NCBI GenBank assembly: GCA_029959295.1
Contig: JASCOH010000003.1
Location: 496,001 to 560,000 of the forward strand
Direction: 5' to 3'
Source of the DNA: Flavobacteriaceae bacterium PS02334
Lineage (GTDB): Bacteria > Bacteroidota > Bacteroidia > Flavobacteriales > Flavobacteriaceae
Length of the DNA: 64,000 nucleotides
Shown here: piece by piece, positions 1 to 7,873 of the stretch
Layout: the number at the start of each line of letters is the position of its first letter
Numbering within the stretch: position 1 is the stretch's first letter
Notes under the pieces: model-generated
Database searches by the model: none
Told to the model about the DNA's origin: nothing
The model's input: the letters and a program-made list of their open reading frames with translations, nothing else
Made by a program: the position numbers and the translations under genes

Positions 1-267
1 GGTAAGGAATACAACGGGTATATCACTTACAATAAAGAAAGTGGAAAAACAGGCTTTGAATTTCCTAACCAATATAAAGAGCGTACCCAACCAACCGAAG
101 CCCATAAAACACAAACGGCTGTCAACTCGGAAGGTAAAACAAACGAGGCTACACAGAACATTAAAGAACCTTTACAAAAAGGTCAACAAACGCCGAAGGA
201 CAAAAAACAGCAGGAACAGCAAGAAAAACCTAAAGCTCCTGCAAAATCCAAAGGCAGAAAAATGTAA
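1..267 (+). CDS. C-terminal part of a DUF3945/DUF4099-type mobile-element protein (5' end outside window)
   Basis: The reading frame is open from base 1 and ends at TAA 265-267, leaving 88 codons of a longer protein. The visible start, GKEYNGYITYNKESG, followed by GFEFPNQYK, resembles the repeat unit of DUF3945-type proteins that precede topB in Bacteroidota conjugative elements. The rest is a low-complexity tail rich in Lys, Gln and Glu ending KSKGRKM. The topB ATG follows 6 bases after the stop, so the two are probably co-transcribed. The molecular function of this family is not known to me. A different frame over the same bases encodes an Arg/Lys-rich peptide, which I regard as a shadow. 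The family assignment is from memory of the motif. Confidence 0.7.
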   Translation, partial: GKEYNGYITYNKESGKTGFEFPNQYKERTQPTEAHKTQTAVNSEGKTNEATQNIKEPLQKGQQTPKDKKQQEQQEKPKAPAKSKGRKM

Positions 268-273
268 CAGGAT

Positions 274-2367
274 ATGAAAACAATCATTGCAGAAAAACCA
301 AGCGTAGCAAGAGAAATAGCCGGCTTATTGGGAGCGTCCGAGAAAAAGGATGGTTACCTGATAGGCAACGGCTATTTTGTTACGTGGGCATTCGGTCATT
401 TAATCGGATTGGGAATGCCCGAAGATTATGGAGTTTCAGGATTTCAAAAGGAAACTTTACCAATATTGCCCAATCCCTTTCTATTAACAGTCCGTAAAGT
501 TAAAAAAGATAAAGGCTATTCGGTAGATGCAGGAGCATTAAAGCAATTGAAAATTATTGAGCAACTTTTTAATAAGAGCGATAGTATTATCGTTGCTACC
601 GATGCTGGTCGTGAGGGCGAATTGATATTTCGCTATATTTATGAATATCTCAAAAGTAATAAACCATTTGAACGGCTATGGATAAGTTCACTTACCGAGA
701 AAGCCATCAAACAAGGTTTTGACAATCTCAAAGATGGAAAAGACTTCGATGGATTGCATCAGGCTGCACAAGGCAGAAGCCGGGCCGATTGGCTTGTGGG
801 CATAAATGCTACACAGGCACTCTCCATAGCTGCGGGTAATGGTATCTATTCGCTAGGTAGAGTTCAGACTCCCACATTGGCTTTGATTTGCAAACGCTAT
901 CTGGAAAACAAGAACTTCTCCATAAAGAAATATTGGCAGATACAGCTATTACAACATAAAGAGCTGATAGATTTTAAAAGCCTTTCTCTAACCAAATGGG
1001 AAGATCAAGCATTAGCCAATGATACACTGAAATCTATTCAACGAAGCAGTTCAGCAACTGTTACTTCGGTAGAAACGAAAAGGCTCACTGAACAACCGCC
1101 ACTACTGTTTGATCTTACCGGATTGCAAAAAGAAGCCAATAAGAAACTGAGTTTATCTGCTGAAGAAACGCTTAATATTGCCCAAAGCCTGTACGAAAAG
1201 AAGTTTATCACCTATCCACGAACCGGAAGCAAATATATTCCTGAAGACATGTGGGCAGAAATTCCCAATCTGGTAAGATCCTTGCAAGACAGGGAAAACT
1301 GCAAACAATCTGTAACTAAAATGAAATGGGGGCGTTTCAATAAACGTATTGTAAACGATTTGCGTGTTACTGATCACCACGGGTTATTAATTACTGATAA
1401 AACACCATCCGCATTAAATGTAAAGGAAAATGCGGTTTACGATATGATTGCCTTTCGTTTGCTTGAAGCTCTTTCACAGGCCTGCATCAAAGAGATTACC
1501 GATGTTACTTTACAGGTAGTTCATTATGATTTCACATCGAAAGGCTGTAAGATTATCGAGGCTGGCTGGCGTGCCATTAAGGGAAGTTTTTCTGATGAAG
1601 ATACCGAACCAATTCAGGATTTGCCAGAATTGAGTAAAGGCGATGAGCTTAAAATAAATGAAGCTACAGTTCTTGAAAAGAAAACTAAACCGCCAGGACT
1701 TTATACCGAAGCAGGGCTTTTATCAGCTATGGAAAGTGCTGGTAAGGAAATAGAAAATGAGGACGAACGAAAAGCCCTGCAAAATATTGGTATCGGTACT
1801 CCGGCTACAAGAGCCGCGATCATCGAAACCCTGTTTACCCGTAATTATATCCAACGGGAAAAGAAATCTTTAATACCTACAGAAAAAGGATTGCAGGTAT
1901 ATGGATTGGTAAAAGACCGAAAAATAGCGGATGTGGCAATGACTGCCGAATGGGAATTGGCTTTGCAAAAAATAGAAAACAACGAAGCAGATGCAAGCAC
2001 CTTTCAGAAGGAAATGGAACAATACGCATCCACTATTACTGAAGAATTATTACAAACCTCCATTGCCCAAAGCAACCTGCCTAAATTAATTTGTCCAAAA
2101 TGCAAAAAACAGCATTTAATTATCCGTGACAAGATTGTAAAATGTTCAGATGAAGTGTGTGGTTGGGTGCAGTTCCGCAATGTATGTGGTGTACAAATCA
2201 GTATTGAAAATATAACAAGCCTTGTCAATAAGGGCAAAACTTCTTTAATCAAAGGGATGACGAGCAAAGCCGGAAAGAAATTCGATGCTTATATAGTACT
2301 GAAAGAAAATGCTGAGAGTTCCTTTGAGTTTGAGAAAAACAAAAGCAGTAAACGTAATGGAAAATAA
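274..2367 (+). CDS. topB: DNA topoisomerase III (type IA)
   Basis: This 697-residue protein is a type IA topoisomerase, which cuts one DNA strand through a tyrosyl link and passes the other. The Toprim domain starts at the N-terminus with IIAEKPS (Glu7) and has TDAGREGE near residues 109-116. The DxDxE motif appears as D-A-G-R-E, which as I recall is usual for the Firmicutes/Bacteroidota TopB group. The active-site Tyr314 lies in TYPRTGS. A C-terminal zinc ribbon is visible (CPKC, then CSDEVC). In CTnDOT-like elements a topoisomerase III of this type belongs to the excision/transfer region, so this is probably an element copy rather than the housekeeping enzyme. It is preceded by a DUF3945-type gene and overlaps the next start codon by 11 bases. 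Confidence 0.95.
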   Translation: MKTIIAEKPSVAREIAGLLGASEKKDGYLIGNGYFVTWAFGHLIGLGMPEDYGVSGFQKETLPILPNPFLLTVRKVKKDKGYSVDAGALKQLKIIEQLFNKSDSIIVATDAGREGELIFRYIYEYLKSNKPFERLWISSLTEKAIKQGFDNLKDGKDFDGLHQAAQGRSRADWLVGINATQALSIAAGNGIYSLGRVQTPTLALICKRYLENKNFSIKKYWQIQLLQHKELIDFKSLSLTKWEDQALANDTLKSIQRSSSATVTSVETKRLTEQPPLLFDLTGLQKEANKKLSLSAEETLNIAQSLYEKKFITYPRTGSKYIPEDMWAEIPNLVRSLQDRENCKQSVTKMKWGRFNKRIVNDLRVTDHHGLLITDKTPSALNVKENAVYDMIAFRLLEALSQACIKEITDVTLQVVHYDFTSKGCKIIEAGWRAIKGSFSDEDTEPIQDLPELSKGDELKINEATVLEKKTKPPGLYTEAGLLSAMESAGKEIENEDERKALQNIGIGTPATRAAIIETLFTRNYIQREKKSLIPTEKGLQVYGLVKDRKIADVAMTAEWELALQKIENNEADASTFQKEMEQYASTITEELLQTSIAQSNLPKLICPKCKKQHLIIRDKIVKCSDEVCGWVQFRNVCGVQISIENITSLVNKGKTSLIKGMTSKAGKKFDAYIVLKENAESSFEFEKNKSSKRNGK

Positions 2368-3238
2368 ACCGTCAATCGTACCCAAAGAAATCAGGAACCT
2401 GATTTATACTATCCGAGGTAAACAGGTAATGTTGGATAGTGACCTTGCCGCCTTATATCAGGTGGAAACAAAGAACCTGAACAAAGCCGTTAAAAGGAAT
2501 ATTGTACGTTTTCCTCTATCATTCTGCTTTCAACTGACCGACGAGGAAGTTGAAAACTTGAGGTTCCAATTTGGAACCTCAAGTTTAAACTACGGAGGCA
2601 GACGTTATCTGCCCTATGCTTTTACTGAACAAGGAGTTGCAATGGCATCTGCTATACTTCGTTCTGGTATAGCCGTTAAAATGAGCGTTGAAATAATGGA
2701 AGCCTTTGTAGAAATGCGGCGTATGCTTATCAGCAATGCTTCTTTGTTCCATCGTTTGGATAATATCGAGTTAAAGCAACTGAAAGCTGACCAAAAATTT
2801 GAAGAAATTTTTAAGGCTTTGGAAAGCGATAAGCTGCACAGCGAAAAAGGCATTTTCTATAACGGACAGGTATTTGATGCCTATACCTTTGTTTCTGACA
2901 TTATCCGCAGTGCCAAAAGTTCCATCATCTTACTTGATAATTATGTGGATGATACGGTTCTTACTTTACTGGGTAAGCGTAAGAACGATGTAACTGCTAC
3001 AGTCTTGACCAAGACCGTCAGCAATCAGTTAAGGTTAGATTTACAACGCTACAATAGTCAATATCCTCCGGTAACTATTGAGGTTTTCTCGGATGCCCAC
3101 GACCGTTTTATGATAATCGACAATACAGAACTCTACCATATAGGGGCATCGCTCAAAGACCTGGGTAAAAAATGGTTTGCCTTTTCAAGAATGGATATTG
3201 AAGTCGGCAGGATGCTTCATCTTCTGAATAATTATTAA
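2357..3238 (+). CDS. ORF6N domain protein with a PLD-like C-terminal half
   Basis: The start is placed at the ATG inside the end of topB (2357, 293 residues). A start at 2309 is possible but would add a topB-overlapping extension. Residues of about 10-100 form an ORF6N/KilA-N-like DNA-binding domain (IRGKQVMLDSDLAALYQVETK; then YAFTEQGVAMASAILRS), common in phage and mobile-element regulators. A short linker leads to a C-terminal domain with FYNGQVFDAYTF, IILLDNYVDD and HDRFMIIDN, which resembles one half of a phospholipase D-like fold. The usual HxK is HDR here, so nuclease activity is doubtful. A strong terminator follows directly. Its function on the element is unknown; a regulatory role is the best guess. 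Confidence 0.85.
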   Translation: MENKPSIVPKEIRNLIYTIRGKQVMLDSDLAALYQVETKNLNKAVKRNIVRFPLSFCFQLTDEEVENLRFQFGTSSLNYGGRRYLPYAFTEQGVAMASAILRSGIAVKMSVEIMEAFVEMRRMLISNASLFHRLDNIELKQLKADQKFEEIFKALESDKLHSEKGIFYNGQVFDAYTFVSDIIRSAKSSIILLDNYVDDTVLTLLGKRKNDVTATVLTKTVSNQLRLDLQRYNSQYPPVTIEVFSDAHDRFMIIDNTELYHIGASLKDLGKKWFAFSRMDIEVGRMLHLLNNY

Positions 3239-3267
3239 GCCTCTGAAAACTCAGAGGCTTTTCTTTT
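3239..3267. terminator. Rho-independent terminator between ORF6N gene and arsenite pump
   Basis: A perfect 8-bp stem (GCCTCTGA at 3239-3246, TCAGAGGC at 3251-3258) with a 4-base AAAC loop is followed by TTTTCTTTT. It begins at the base after the ORF6N stop and is 6 bases from the stop of the opposite-strand pump gene, so it can serve both convergent units. The U-tract is much better for the plus strand. Confidence 0.85.
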
Positions 3268-3272
3268 AGTCT

Positions 3273-4301
3273 TTAGTAATATTTCTTTTTCAGCCACAAA
3301 CTTGCTCTTACTAACAGTATCAATACAGGAACTTCAACCAACGGCCCAATAACGCCCACAAATGCCTGTGGGGAATGAATACCAAATACTGCTATTGCTA
3401 CGGCTATGGCTAATTCAAAATTGTTTCCTGTGGCTGTAAATGCAATGGATGCGTTTTTATCGTAAGGAACTTTCAGGGATTTATTGATAAAGAAGCTCAC
3501 AAAAAACATCAATATAAAATAGATGATTAGCGGTATGGCTACTTTTACCACATCCATTGGTAACTCTATTATTTTATCGCCTTTCAGACTGAACATTAAT
3601 ACGATTGTAAACAGTAACGCATACAATGTAATGGGCGATATTAGGGGTACAAATTTTCTATTATACCATTCTATACCTTTTGATTTGATAAGGAAGTAAC
3701 GGCTTATAAAACCTGCTAAGAATGGAATACCTAAGTATATCAATACGCTTTCGGTTACGTCTTTCATTGATACGCTTACGTTGAAATTGGCTAAGCCTAA
3801 TTTGTTTGGCAATACGTTGATGAAAAGCCAAACTAAGAAGCTATAAGAAAGTATCTGAAAGATACTGTTTAAGGCAACTAACATCGCTGTATATTCTCTG
3901 TTTGCCTTAGCTAAATCGCTCCATACGATTACCATTGCGATACATCTTGCCAAACCTATCAGTATCAAGCCAGTCATATAACCTGGTTCATTGCGTAAAA
4001 ACAAAACGGCTAACCCAAACATCAATATTGTACCAATTACCCAATTTAGGATTAAGGATATGCCGATTACTTTTTTATCTTTAAATGCTTGGGGCAATAA
4101 TGTGTAATCTACTTTTGCCAATGGCGGGTACATCATCAGTATCAGACCTATTGCCAAAGGAATGTTTGTAGTGCCTGCGGATAGGCTGTCAGTAATTTTT
4201 GAGATACCCGGAAAGGAATGTCCCAATCCTATACCTGTTGCCATTGCAAGGAATATCCATAAGGTTAGGTATCTGTCTAAGAATTTTAGTTTTGGTTGCA
4301 T
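3273..4301 (-). CDS. arsB: ACR3-family arsenite efflux transporter
   Basis: This 342-residue, very hydrophobic protein with about ten membrane segments belongs to the ACR3 (bile acid/Na+ symporter superfamily) arsenite exporters. Diagnostic parts are the N-terminal [18 protein letters not shown], the KVDYTLLPQ stretch, and Cys120 in [14 protein letters not shown], the conserved cysteine of the fourth membrane helix thought to handle the trivalent arsenical. The length matches the family. It is the last gene of the arsR-DUF6428-phosphatase-pump run on the minus strand, 3 bases from its neighbour, and so is presumably induced by arsenite through ArsR. The family is unrelated to E. coli ArsB, although the same symbol is commonly used. 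Confidence 0.93.
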   Translation of the reverse strand: MQPKLKFLDRYLTLWIFLAMATGIGLGHSFPGISKITDSLSAGTTNIPLAIGLILMMYPPLAKVDYTLLPQAFKDKKVIGISLILNWVIGTILMFGLAVLFLRNEPGYMTGLILIGLARCIAMVIVWSDLAKANREYTAMLVALNSIFQILSYSFLVWLFINVLPNKLGLANFNVSVSMKDVTESVLIYLGIPFLAGFISRYFLIKSKGIEWYNRKFVPLISPITLYALLFTIVLMFSLKGDKIIELPMDVVKVAIPLIIYFILMFFVSFFINKSLKVPYDKNASIAFTATGNNFELAIAVAIAVFGIHSPQAFVGVIGPLVEVPVLILLVRASLWLKKKYY

Positions 4302-4304
4302 TGG

Positions 4305-4919
4305 TTATTGACTGACTTTTGAAAAAACATAAAACATTTCTGTTGCTATCTGTAAACTTCTTTCTGCATATACCTTTGATTGCTCCGGTGTATTGTCCGA
4401 TATTTTAGGGTCTTCAAATGTGATAGGTATTCTTTTTTCCGCACCTGCTATAAACGGACATCCACCGTCTGCCTGCGAACAGGTCATAATGGCTGTGAAT
4501 GCTGATACAGGATTGAAAGGGCTATCGTATTTTTTTGAAAACCCAATTATAGGCAAAGCATTATCGCTGTACTTTATGGCATAGAAAGGATTGTTGGTGT
4601 CTGCAATTTTGAAAATATTAAATCCCTGTTCTGTCAATGTTTCTGCAACTTTCGGAAACAATGCCGTTTCTTCTGTACCACCCGAATAACAATATACGTT
4701 TGAGATATTAAAATGTGTGGACGCTATCTGTGCCCAAACCTGTGATAAATGGCTTCTGCGTGAATTGTGGGTACAAATGAAATTAAGGTTTATATCCTGT
4801 CCATTACTTGCTTTCTGCTGTACAAAATCTATCAGCGGTTGCAATGTGGTTTTACGTTCTTCGCTGATACTGTGAACGTCTATTTTATTGTTAATGAATT
4901 CGATTAATTTTTGATACAT
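4305..4919 (-). CDS. Arsenate-reductase-like low-molecular-weight protein tyrosine phosphatase
   Basis: The protein has 204 residues. The phosphatase P-loop CTHNSRRS (Cys49, Arg55) fits the CX5R signature of LMW-PTP and thioredoxin-coupled ArsC enzymes. Two more cysteines, Cys147 and Cys154 in TCSQADGGCPF, are seven residues apart, the spacing of the resolving cysteine pair in Staphylococcus-type ArsC. This supports reduction of arsenate to arsenite by a Cys relay rather than simple phosphatase action. The N-terminal 40 residues are longer than in classical ArsC. It sits between the DUF6428 gene and the ACR3 pump, which would export the arsenite made. A residual tyrosine phosphatase activity cannot be excluded. 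Confidence 0.85.
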   Translation of the reverse strand: MYQKLIEFINNKIDVHSISEERKTTLQPLIDFVQQKASNGQDINLNFICTHNSRRSHLSQVWAQIASTHFNISNVYCYSGGTEETALFPKVAETLTEQGFNIFKIADTNNPFYAIKYSDNALPIIGFSKKYDSPFNPVSAFTAIMTCSQADGGCPFIAGAEKRIPITFEDPKISDNTPEQSKVYAERSLQIATEMFYVFSKVSQ

Positions 4920-4938
4920 CGTATTTTATTTTTAGTAT

Positions 4939-5403
4939 TTAACAACATCCCGAATTAGGTTTACAGCAAGCATCTTTTAATTCTGCCAAGTTTACTTTTT
5001 GTTTTTCCGCAGGAATGCCGCAGGCATCACTTGCCAGGCAAGCGGTTTGTTTGTTCTTTAATACAAAATGGTTTCCGTTAAAATCCAAATCATATTTACC
5101 AATCGTTTCGCTTTGGTATTCTACCTCTATCTCGGCATCTTCGATACCTAATTTGTCTTCGGATAATTTGATGATGTTTAATAATTTGGTTGGCTTTAAC
5201 CGGTGTTCAAAGTCGTTAGCATTCCATAATTGGAAATTGACAACTTTTTCATTTCTAATCGTTCCGCCACAATCAATAAAGTGTTTGGTAATTACACCTA
5301 TTTCTGTAACGTGGAAATGTTCCGGTACAAATGTTCCGTTTTCCAATTGAAATTCAACATTATCCAATGCTGGTAAGATTTCTTTGATTTTTGATAGATT
5401 CAT
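4939..5403 (-). CDS. DUF6428 family protein (ars operon, copy 1)
   Basis: This 154-residue soluble protein has no signal peptide and no known activity. It belongs to a family (DUF6428) that recurs in Bacteroidota ars operons. The body is acidic with the motif VEFQLENGTFVPEHFHVTE and ends in a cysteine-rich segment (CLASDAC, then DACCKPNSGCC), a plausible thiol site for arsenite or redox exchange. It lies between arsR and the phosphatase gene, 19 bases upstream of the latter. A close paralogue is found at 6895-7359 beyond lgt. The metal-related role is inferred from context and cysteines only. Confidence 0.75.
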   Translation of the reverse strand: MNLSKIKEILPALDNVEFQLENGTFVPEHFHVTEIGVITKHFIDCGGTIRNEKVVNFQLWNANDFEHRLKPTKLLNIIKLSEDKLGIEDAEIEVEYQSETIGKYDLDFNGNHFVLKNKQTACLASDACGIPAEKQKVNLAELKDACCKPNSGCC

Positions 5404-5445
5404 TGTTACATTGCTTTATTACGATTAATATGTTCAAAAAAATGC

Positions 5446-5775
5446 TTAACAGCATTTATCAACCCCTACATTATCTACAAAGAAAGTATTAAGTTCTTTT
5501 TTAAGTCGTTGCCAAACATTTTCATCAATACAGTAGCACACGCTTGTTCCCTCTATATTTCCTTTGATGATACCAATGTTTTTAAGCTCTTTTAAATGTT
5601 GTGAAATCGTAGCCTGTGCCAACCCTAATTCTTCCACTAAGTCATTACAAATACAGGCGTTCTGCTTAATGATGTATTGTAGGATAGCTATACGGGCAGG
5701 ATGAGCCAATGCCTTTAAAGAGGTTGCCAAGCTGTTTTGCTGTTCTGTAAATATTTCTGTTTTTGTTACGCCCAT
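5446..5775 (-). CDS. arsR: ArsR/SmtB family metalloregulator
   Basis: I place the start at ATG 5775 (MGVTKTEIF, 109 residues), because an upstream in-frame start at 5823 would put the operator palindrome inside the coding region. The winged helix is clear: LAHPARIAILQYI, then NDLVEELGLAQATISQHLKELKNIGIIKG. Candidate arsenite ligands are the cysteines in QNACICNDL at the start of the recognition-helix unit, the classical position, with a C-terminal KCC pair. ArsR-type repressors bind DNA without metal and release on As(III). The gene heads the ars run toward the pump; a palindrome 18 bases upstream of the ATG is the likely operator. Confidence 0.9.
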   Translation of the reverse strand: MGVTKTEIFTEQQNSLATSLKALAHPARIAILQYIIKQNACICNDLVEELGLAQATISQHLKELKNIGIIKGNIEGTSVCYCIDENVWQRLKKELNTFFVDNVGVDKCC

Positions 5776-5792
5776 CTTATCTGTAATAATAC

Positions 5793-5808
5793 ATCGCAAT
5801 ATTACGAT
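5793..5808. promoter_or_regulatory. Candidate ArsR operator upstream of arsR
   Basis: ATCGCAATATTACGAT is a 16-bp palindrome with a single mismatched pair (ATCGYAATATTRCGAT). It lies 18-33 bases upstream of the chosen arsR ATG. On the minus strand it overlaps TAATATTG, a weak match to the Bacteroidota -7 box, so bound repressor would block the promoter. The assignment to ArsR rests on position and symmetry. Confidence 0.7.
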
Positions 5809-5863
5809 AAATATTTGAACCAATTAAATAACTTTCGAAAATTTATATCATAACGTCAATTCT

Positions 5864-6691
5864 TTATATAGTATGCTTTCGCATCCATCCTTTTAAGGTG
5901 AAAAACAGACCTAAAATTATAAATGGAATACTTAGTATTTGTCCCATATTCAACACCATCCCTTTTTCAAATTCTACTTGGTCGATTTTTAAAAATTCTA
6001 TCAATATCCTCATTGTAAAAATGAGAAAAATGCTTAGACCAAAATAAAAGCCATTCCCGATTTTTACTGTGTGTCGTCTATACAGCAATAACAGAATGAA
6101 AAAAATGATAAAATAGGATATCGCTTCGTACAGTTGAGCCGGATGTCTGGGAATACTGTCCACCCGTTTAAAGATAAATGCCCAAGGCAGATTAGTTGGA
6201 ACGCCAATCATTTCAGAGTTCATCAAATTTGACAACCTGATAAATGCTCCACCGAGAGGGGCAACAATAGCAATCAGGTCAAATATTTTTAATAGCCTTA
6301 TACTGTACTTTTTAGAATATAGCATCATTGCTATTATCAATCCCACTGTTCCGCCGTGACTTGCCAATCCCGCAATTCCCGCAAAATGATAACTCCCGTC
6401 CGAGCCTTTTTGTATAGGCAATAGTATTTCGAGTGGATTTTTTGAATAATATTCAAAGTCATAGAATAAGCAATGTCCTAATCTTGCACCCAATAAAATT
6501 CCAACAATTCCGTAAACGATTATCGCTTCGTGAGCCTGTGAACTTAAATTCTCATTTTTATAAATTTTCCGTAGAATGAAATAACATAGAAGCAGACCTG
6601 TCATAAATAACAGTCCATAATATTTAATTGAAAAACCGAGTATGTTTATTATTTCGGGGTCAACATCCCAATTTATATAAAGTAAATTCAT
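5864..6691 (-). CDS. lgt: Prolipoprotein diacylglyceryl transferase (accessory copy)
   Basis: The 275-residue multi-spanning protein matches Lgt, which transfers diacylglycerol from phosphatidylglycerol to the lipobox cysteine of prolipoproteins at the inner membrane. Visible signatures are GARLGH, SHGGTVG with the conserved His-Gly, and GGAFIRLSNLMNSE, the region around the essential Arg and Asn residues, followed by RHPAQLYEA. The length is normal, so it may well be active. Lgt is normally a single chromosomal gene; a copy next to ars genes suggests carriage on the element, perhaps to help make cargo lipoproteins (several lie downstream). It is on the same strand as arsR with an 88-base gap and may have its own promoter. 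Confidence 0.92.
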   Translation of the reverse strand: MNLLYINWDVDPEIINILGFSIKYYGLLFMTGLLLCYFILRKIYKNENLSSQAHEAIIVYGIVGILLGARLGHCLFYDFEYYSKNPLEILLPIQKGSDGSYHFAGIAGLASHGGTVGLIIAMMLYSKKYSIRLLKIFDLIAIVAPLGGAFIRLSNLMNSEMIGVPTNLPWAFIFKRVDSIPRHPAQLYEAISYFIIFFILLLLYRRHTVKIGNGFYFGLSIFLIFTMRILIEFLKIDQVEFEKGMVLNMGQILSIPFIILGLFFTLKGWMRKHTI

Positions 6692-6753
6692 TTGTTAAGT
6701 TTATCTATTGCAACAACTGCAGCTTATTTAAAATTGCTCTTCGTTAGAACCAT

Positions 6754-6794
6754 AAAAAAAGAGTACAACCTATATTTTTAATTAGAGTGTACTC
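6754..6794 (-). terminator. Rho-independent terminator downstream of second DUF6428 gene
   Basis: Read on the minus strand: GAGTACA (6794-6788), a 20-base loop, TGTACTC (6767-6761), then seven T (6760-6754). The long loop makes it weaker than a compact hairpin, but the perfect arms and T-run fit a terminator. It separates the DUF6428 copy 2 gene from lgt. Confidence 0.55.
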
Positions 6795-6894
6795 ATCCTT
6801 ACCCTTTCAAGTTATTAACAAAGTTACAAATTAAATCTTTGGCTAGTTACCGATTATATCTAAAGCTACCATCTTTAACTAAGTGTTTCTGACT

Positions 6895-7359
6895 TCAACA
6901 ACATTCCGAATCAGGAGAGCCACAACTGTTATCTGCTGAAGATAATTGTGGTTTTTGTTTAGCGGAGGGAATATTGCAGGCTTTCCGGGCAACGCATGCA
7001 GTAGCTTTGTTTTTCAACACAAATTTTTGACCGTTATAGTCCAAATCGTATTTCCCGATTGTCTCGTTCTGATATTCAACTTCTATGTATGCATCTTCAA
7101 TGCTTAGTTTTTCTTCGGCCAAATTGATAATGCTCAATAATTTTTCAGGTTTTAAGCGATGATCGTAGTCATCTGCACTCCATAATTGAAAGCTGACAAC
7201 TTTTTCATACCTAATCGTTTTTGCACAGTCAATAAATAGTTTTGTAATAACGCCTATTTCTGTAACGTGGAAATTCTCCGGCACTGATGTACCATTCTCC
7301 AGCTGGAATTCAACATTATCCAATAACGGTAATATTTTCTTGATTTCTGAAAGCTTCAT
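6895..7359 (-). CDS. DUF6428 family protein (copy 2)
   Basis: This 154-residue protein has the same length and layout as the protein at 4939-5403, with long identical stretches (for example VEFQLENGT, FHVTEIGVITK, KNK-TAC). The C-terminal cysteine cluster is kept in spirit but altered (ACVARKAC, DNSCGSPDSECC), so the two copies have diverged while preserving thiols. It forms its own unit, with a terminator at 6754-6794 downstream and about 240 bases of poorly coding DNA upstream. Its function is unknown; arsenic or thiol stress is likely from its paralogue's operon. Confidence 0.75.
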   Translation of the reverse strand: MKLSEIKKILPLLDNVEFQLENGTSVPENFHVTEIGVITKLFIDCAKTIRYEKVVSFQLWSADDYDHRLKPEKLLSIINLAEEKLSIEDAYIEVEYQNETIGKYDLDYNGQKFVLKNKATACVARKACNIPSAKQKPQLSSADNSCGSPDSECC

Positions 7360-7447
7360 TGTTGTAATACTTTTTATGCTATTTAAGAGCCTTTACCTGG
7401 TTGCATTACGCAACGGAATTAATGACGGTAAGATAACACAAATTATT

Positions 7448-7601
7448 TTAATGCTGATGCCCGCTATGGTCGTGAGGTTTGCTTCCCTGCACTTGCTCAC
7501 CTTCTGCAACGTTCACCGTAAAATCAGCGGTATGCACCTTAAACAGAACATCGCAGCAGTATTTTTGTGTAAAACCACAGGCTGCGATGCTTTTTAATCT
7601 G
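7448..7601 (-). other. Open frame fragment with Cys pairs and a His-rich tail, no start codon of its own
   Basis: Directly after the stop of the CopZ-like gene, in another frame, the minus strand reads through LKSIAACGFTQKYCCDVLF and ends GSKPHDHSGHQH before a stop at 7448-7450. The only start codon lies inside the CopZ-like gene (7642). The composition (ACGF, YCCD, terminal His cluster) looks like a metal-binding tail, so it could be the remnant of a longer metal-related gene truncated or frameshifted during assembly of the module, or a chance frame. I cannot name a family. Confidence 0.2.
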
Positions 7602-7820
7602 TTATGCGATCGGTTCTGCTTTAAAACCTTTCTTATTGACAATTGCGATCACCTGATCTTCTGTAATACCTTCGGACTTTACAGTAAGGATTTTATCCGA
7701 ATTGTCCGTATCCACGTTCCACTCACAAACTCCGCTGGCGTTATCCAGGTCAGACTGTACCTTTGATACACAACCACCGCAGTTAAGATTTGTCTTGAAT
7801 TTTAATTCTTTATTTTCCAT
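7602..7820 (-). CDS. CopZ-like heavy-metal-associated (HMA) domain protein
   Basis: A 72-residue single HMA domain. The metal site is NLNCGGCVSKV (CxxC at residues 14 and 17), followed by the expected beta-alpha-beta pattern and a KGFKAEPIA end. Such small chaperones hand Cu(I) to the N-terminal domain of CopA-type ATPases in the cytoplasm, and a CopA gene lies on the same strand upstream. The usual Met before the CxxC is replaced by Leu-Asn, so the metal could be copper or another soft metal. A VIT-family gene is 53 bases upstream. Confidence 0.88.
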   Translation of the reverse strand: MENKELKFKTNLNCGGCVSKVQSDLDNASGVCEWNVDTDNSDKILTVKSEGITEDQVIAIVNKKGFKAEPIA

Positions 7821-7873
7821 TTTTTTTAATTTTAATTGTTAATTGATATTTGATTGTAATGTATATACTCAAA

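Noticed and set aside
41-277. Arg/Lys-rich 78-residue frame at the window start
   Set aside because: It overlaps the better-coding frame of the DUF3945-type protein end and has the low-complexity look of a shadow frame.
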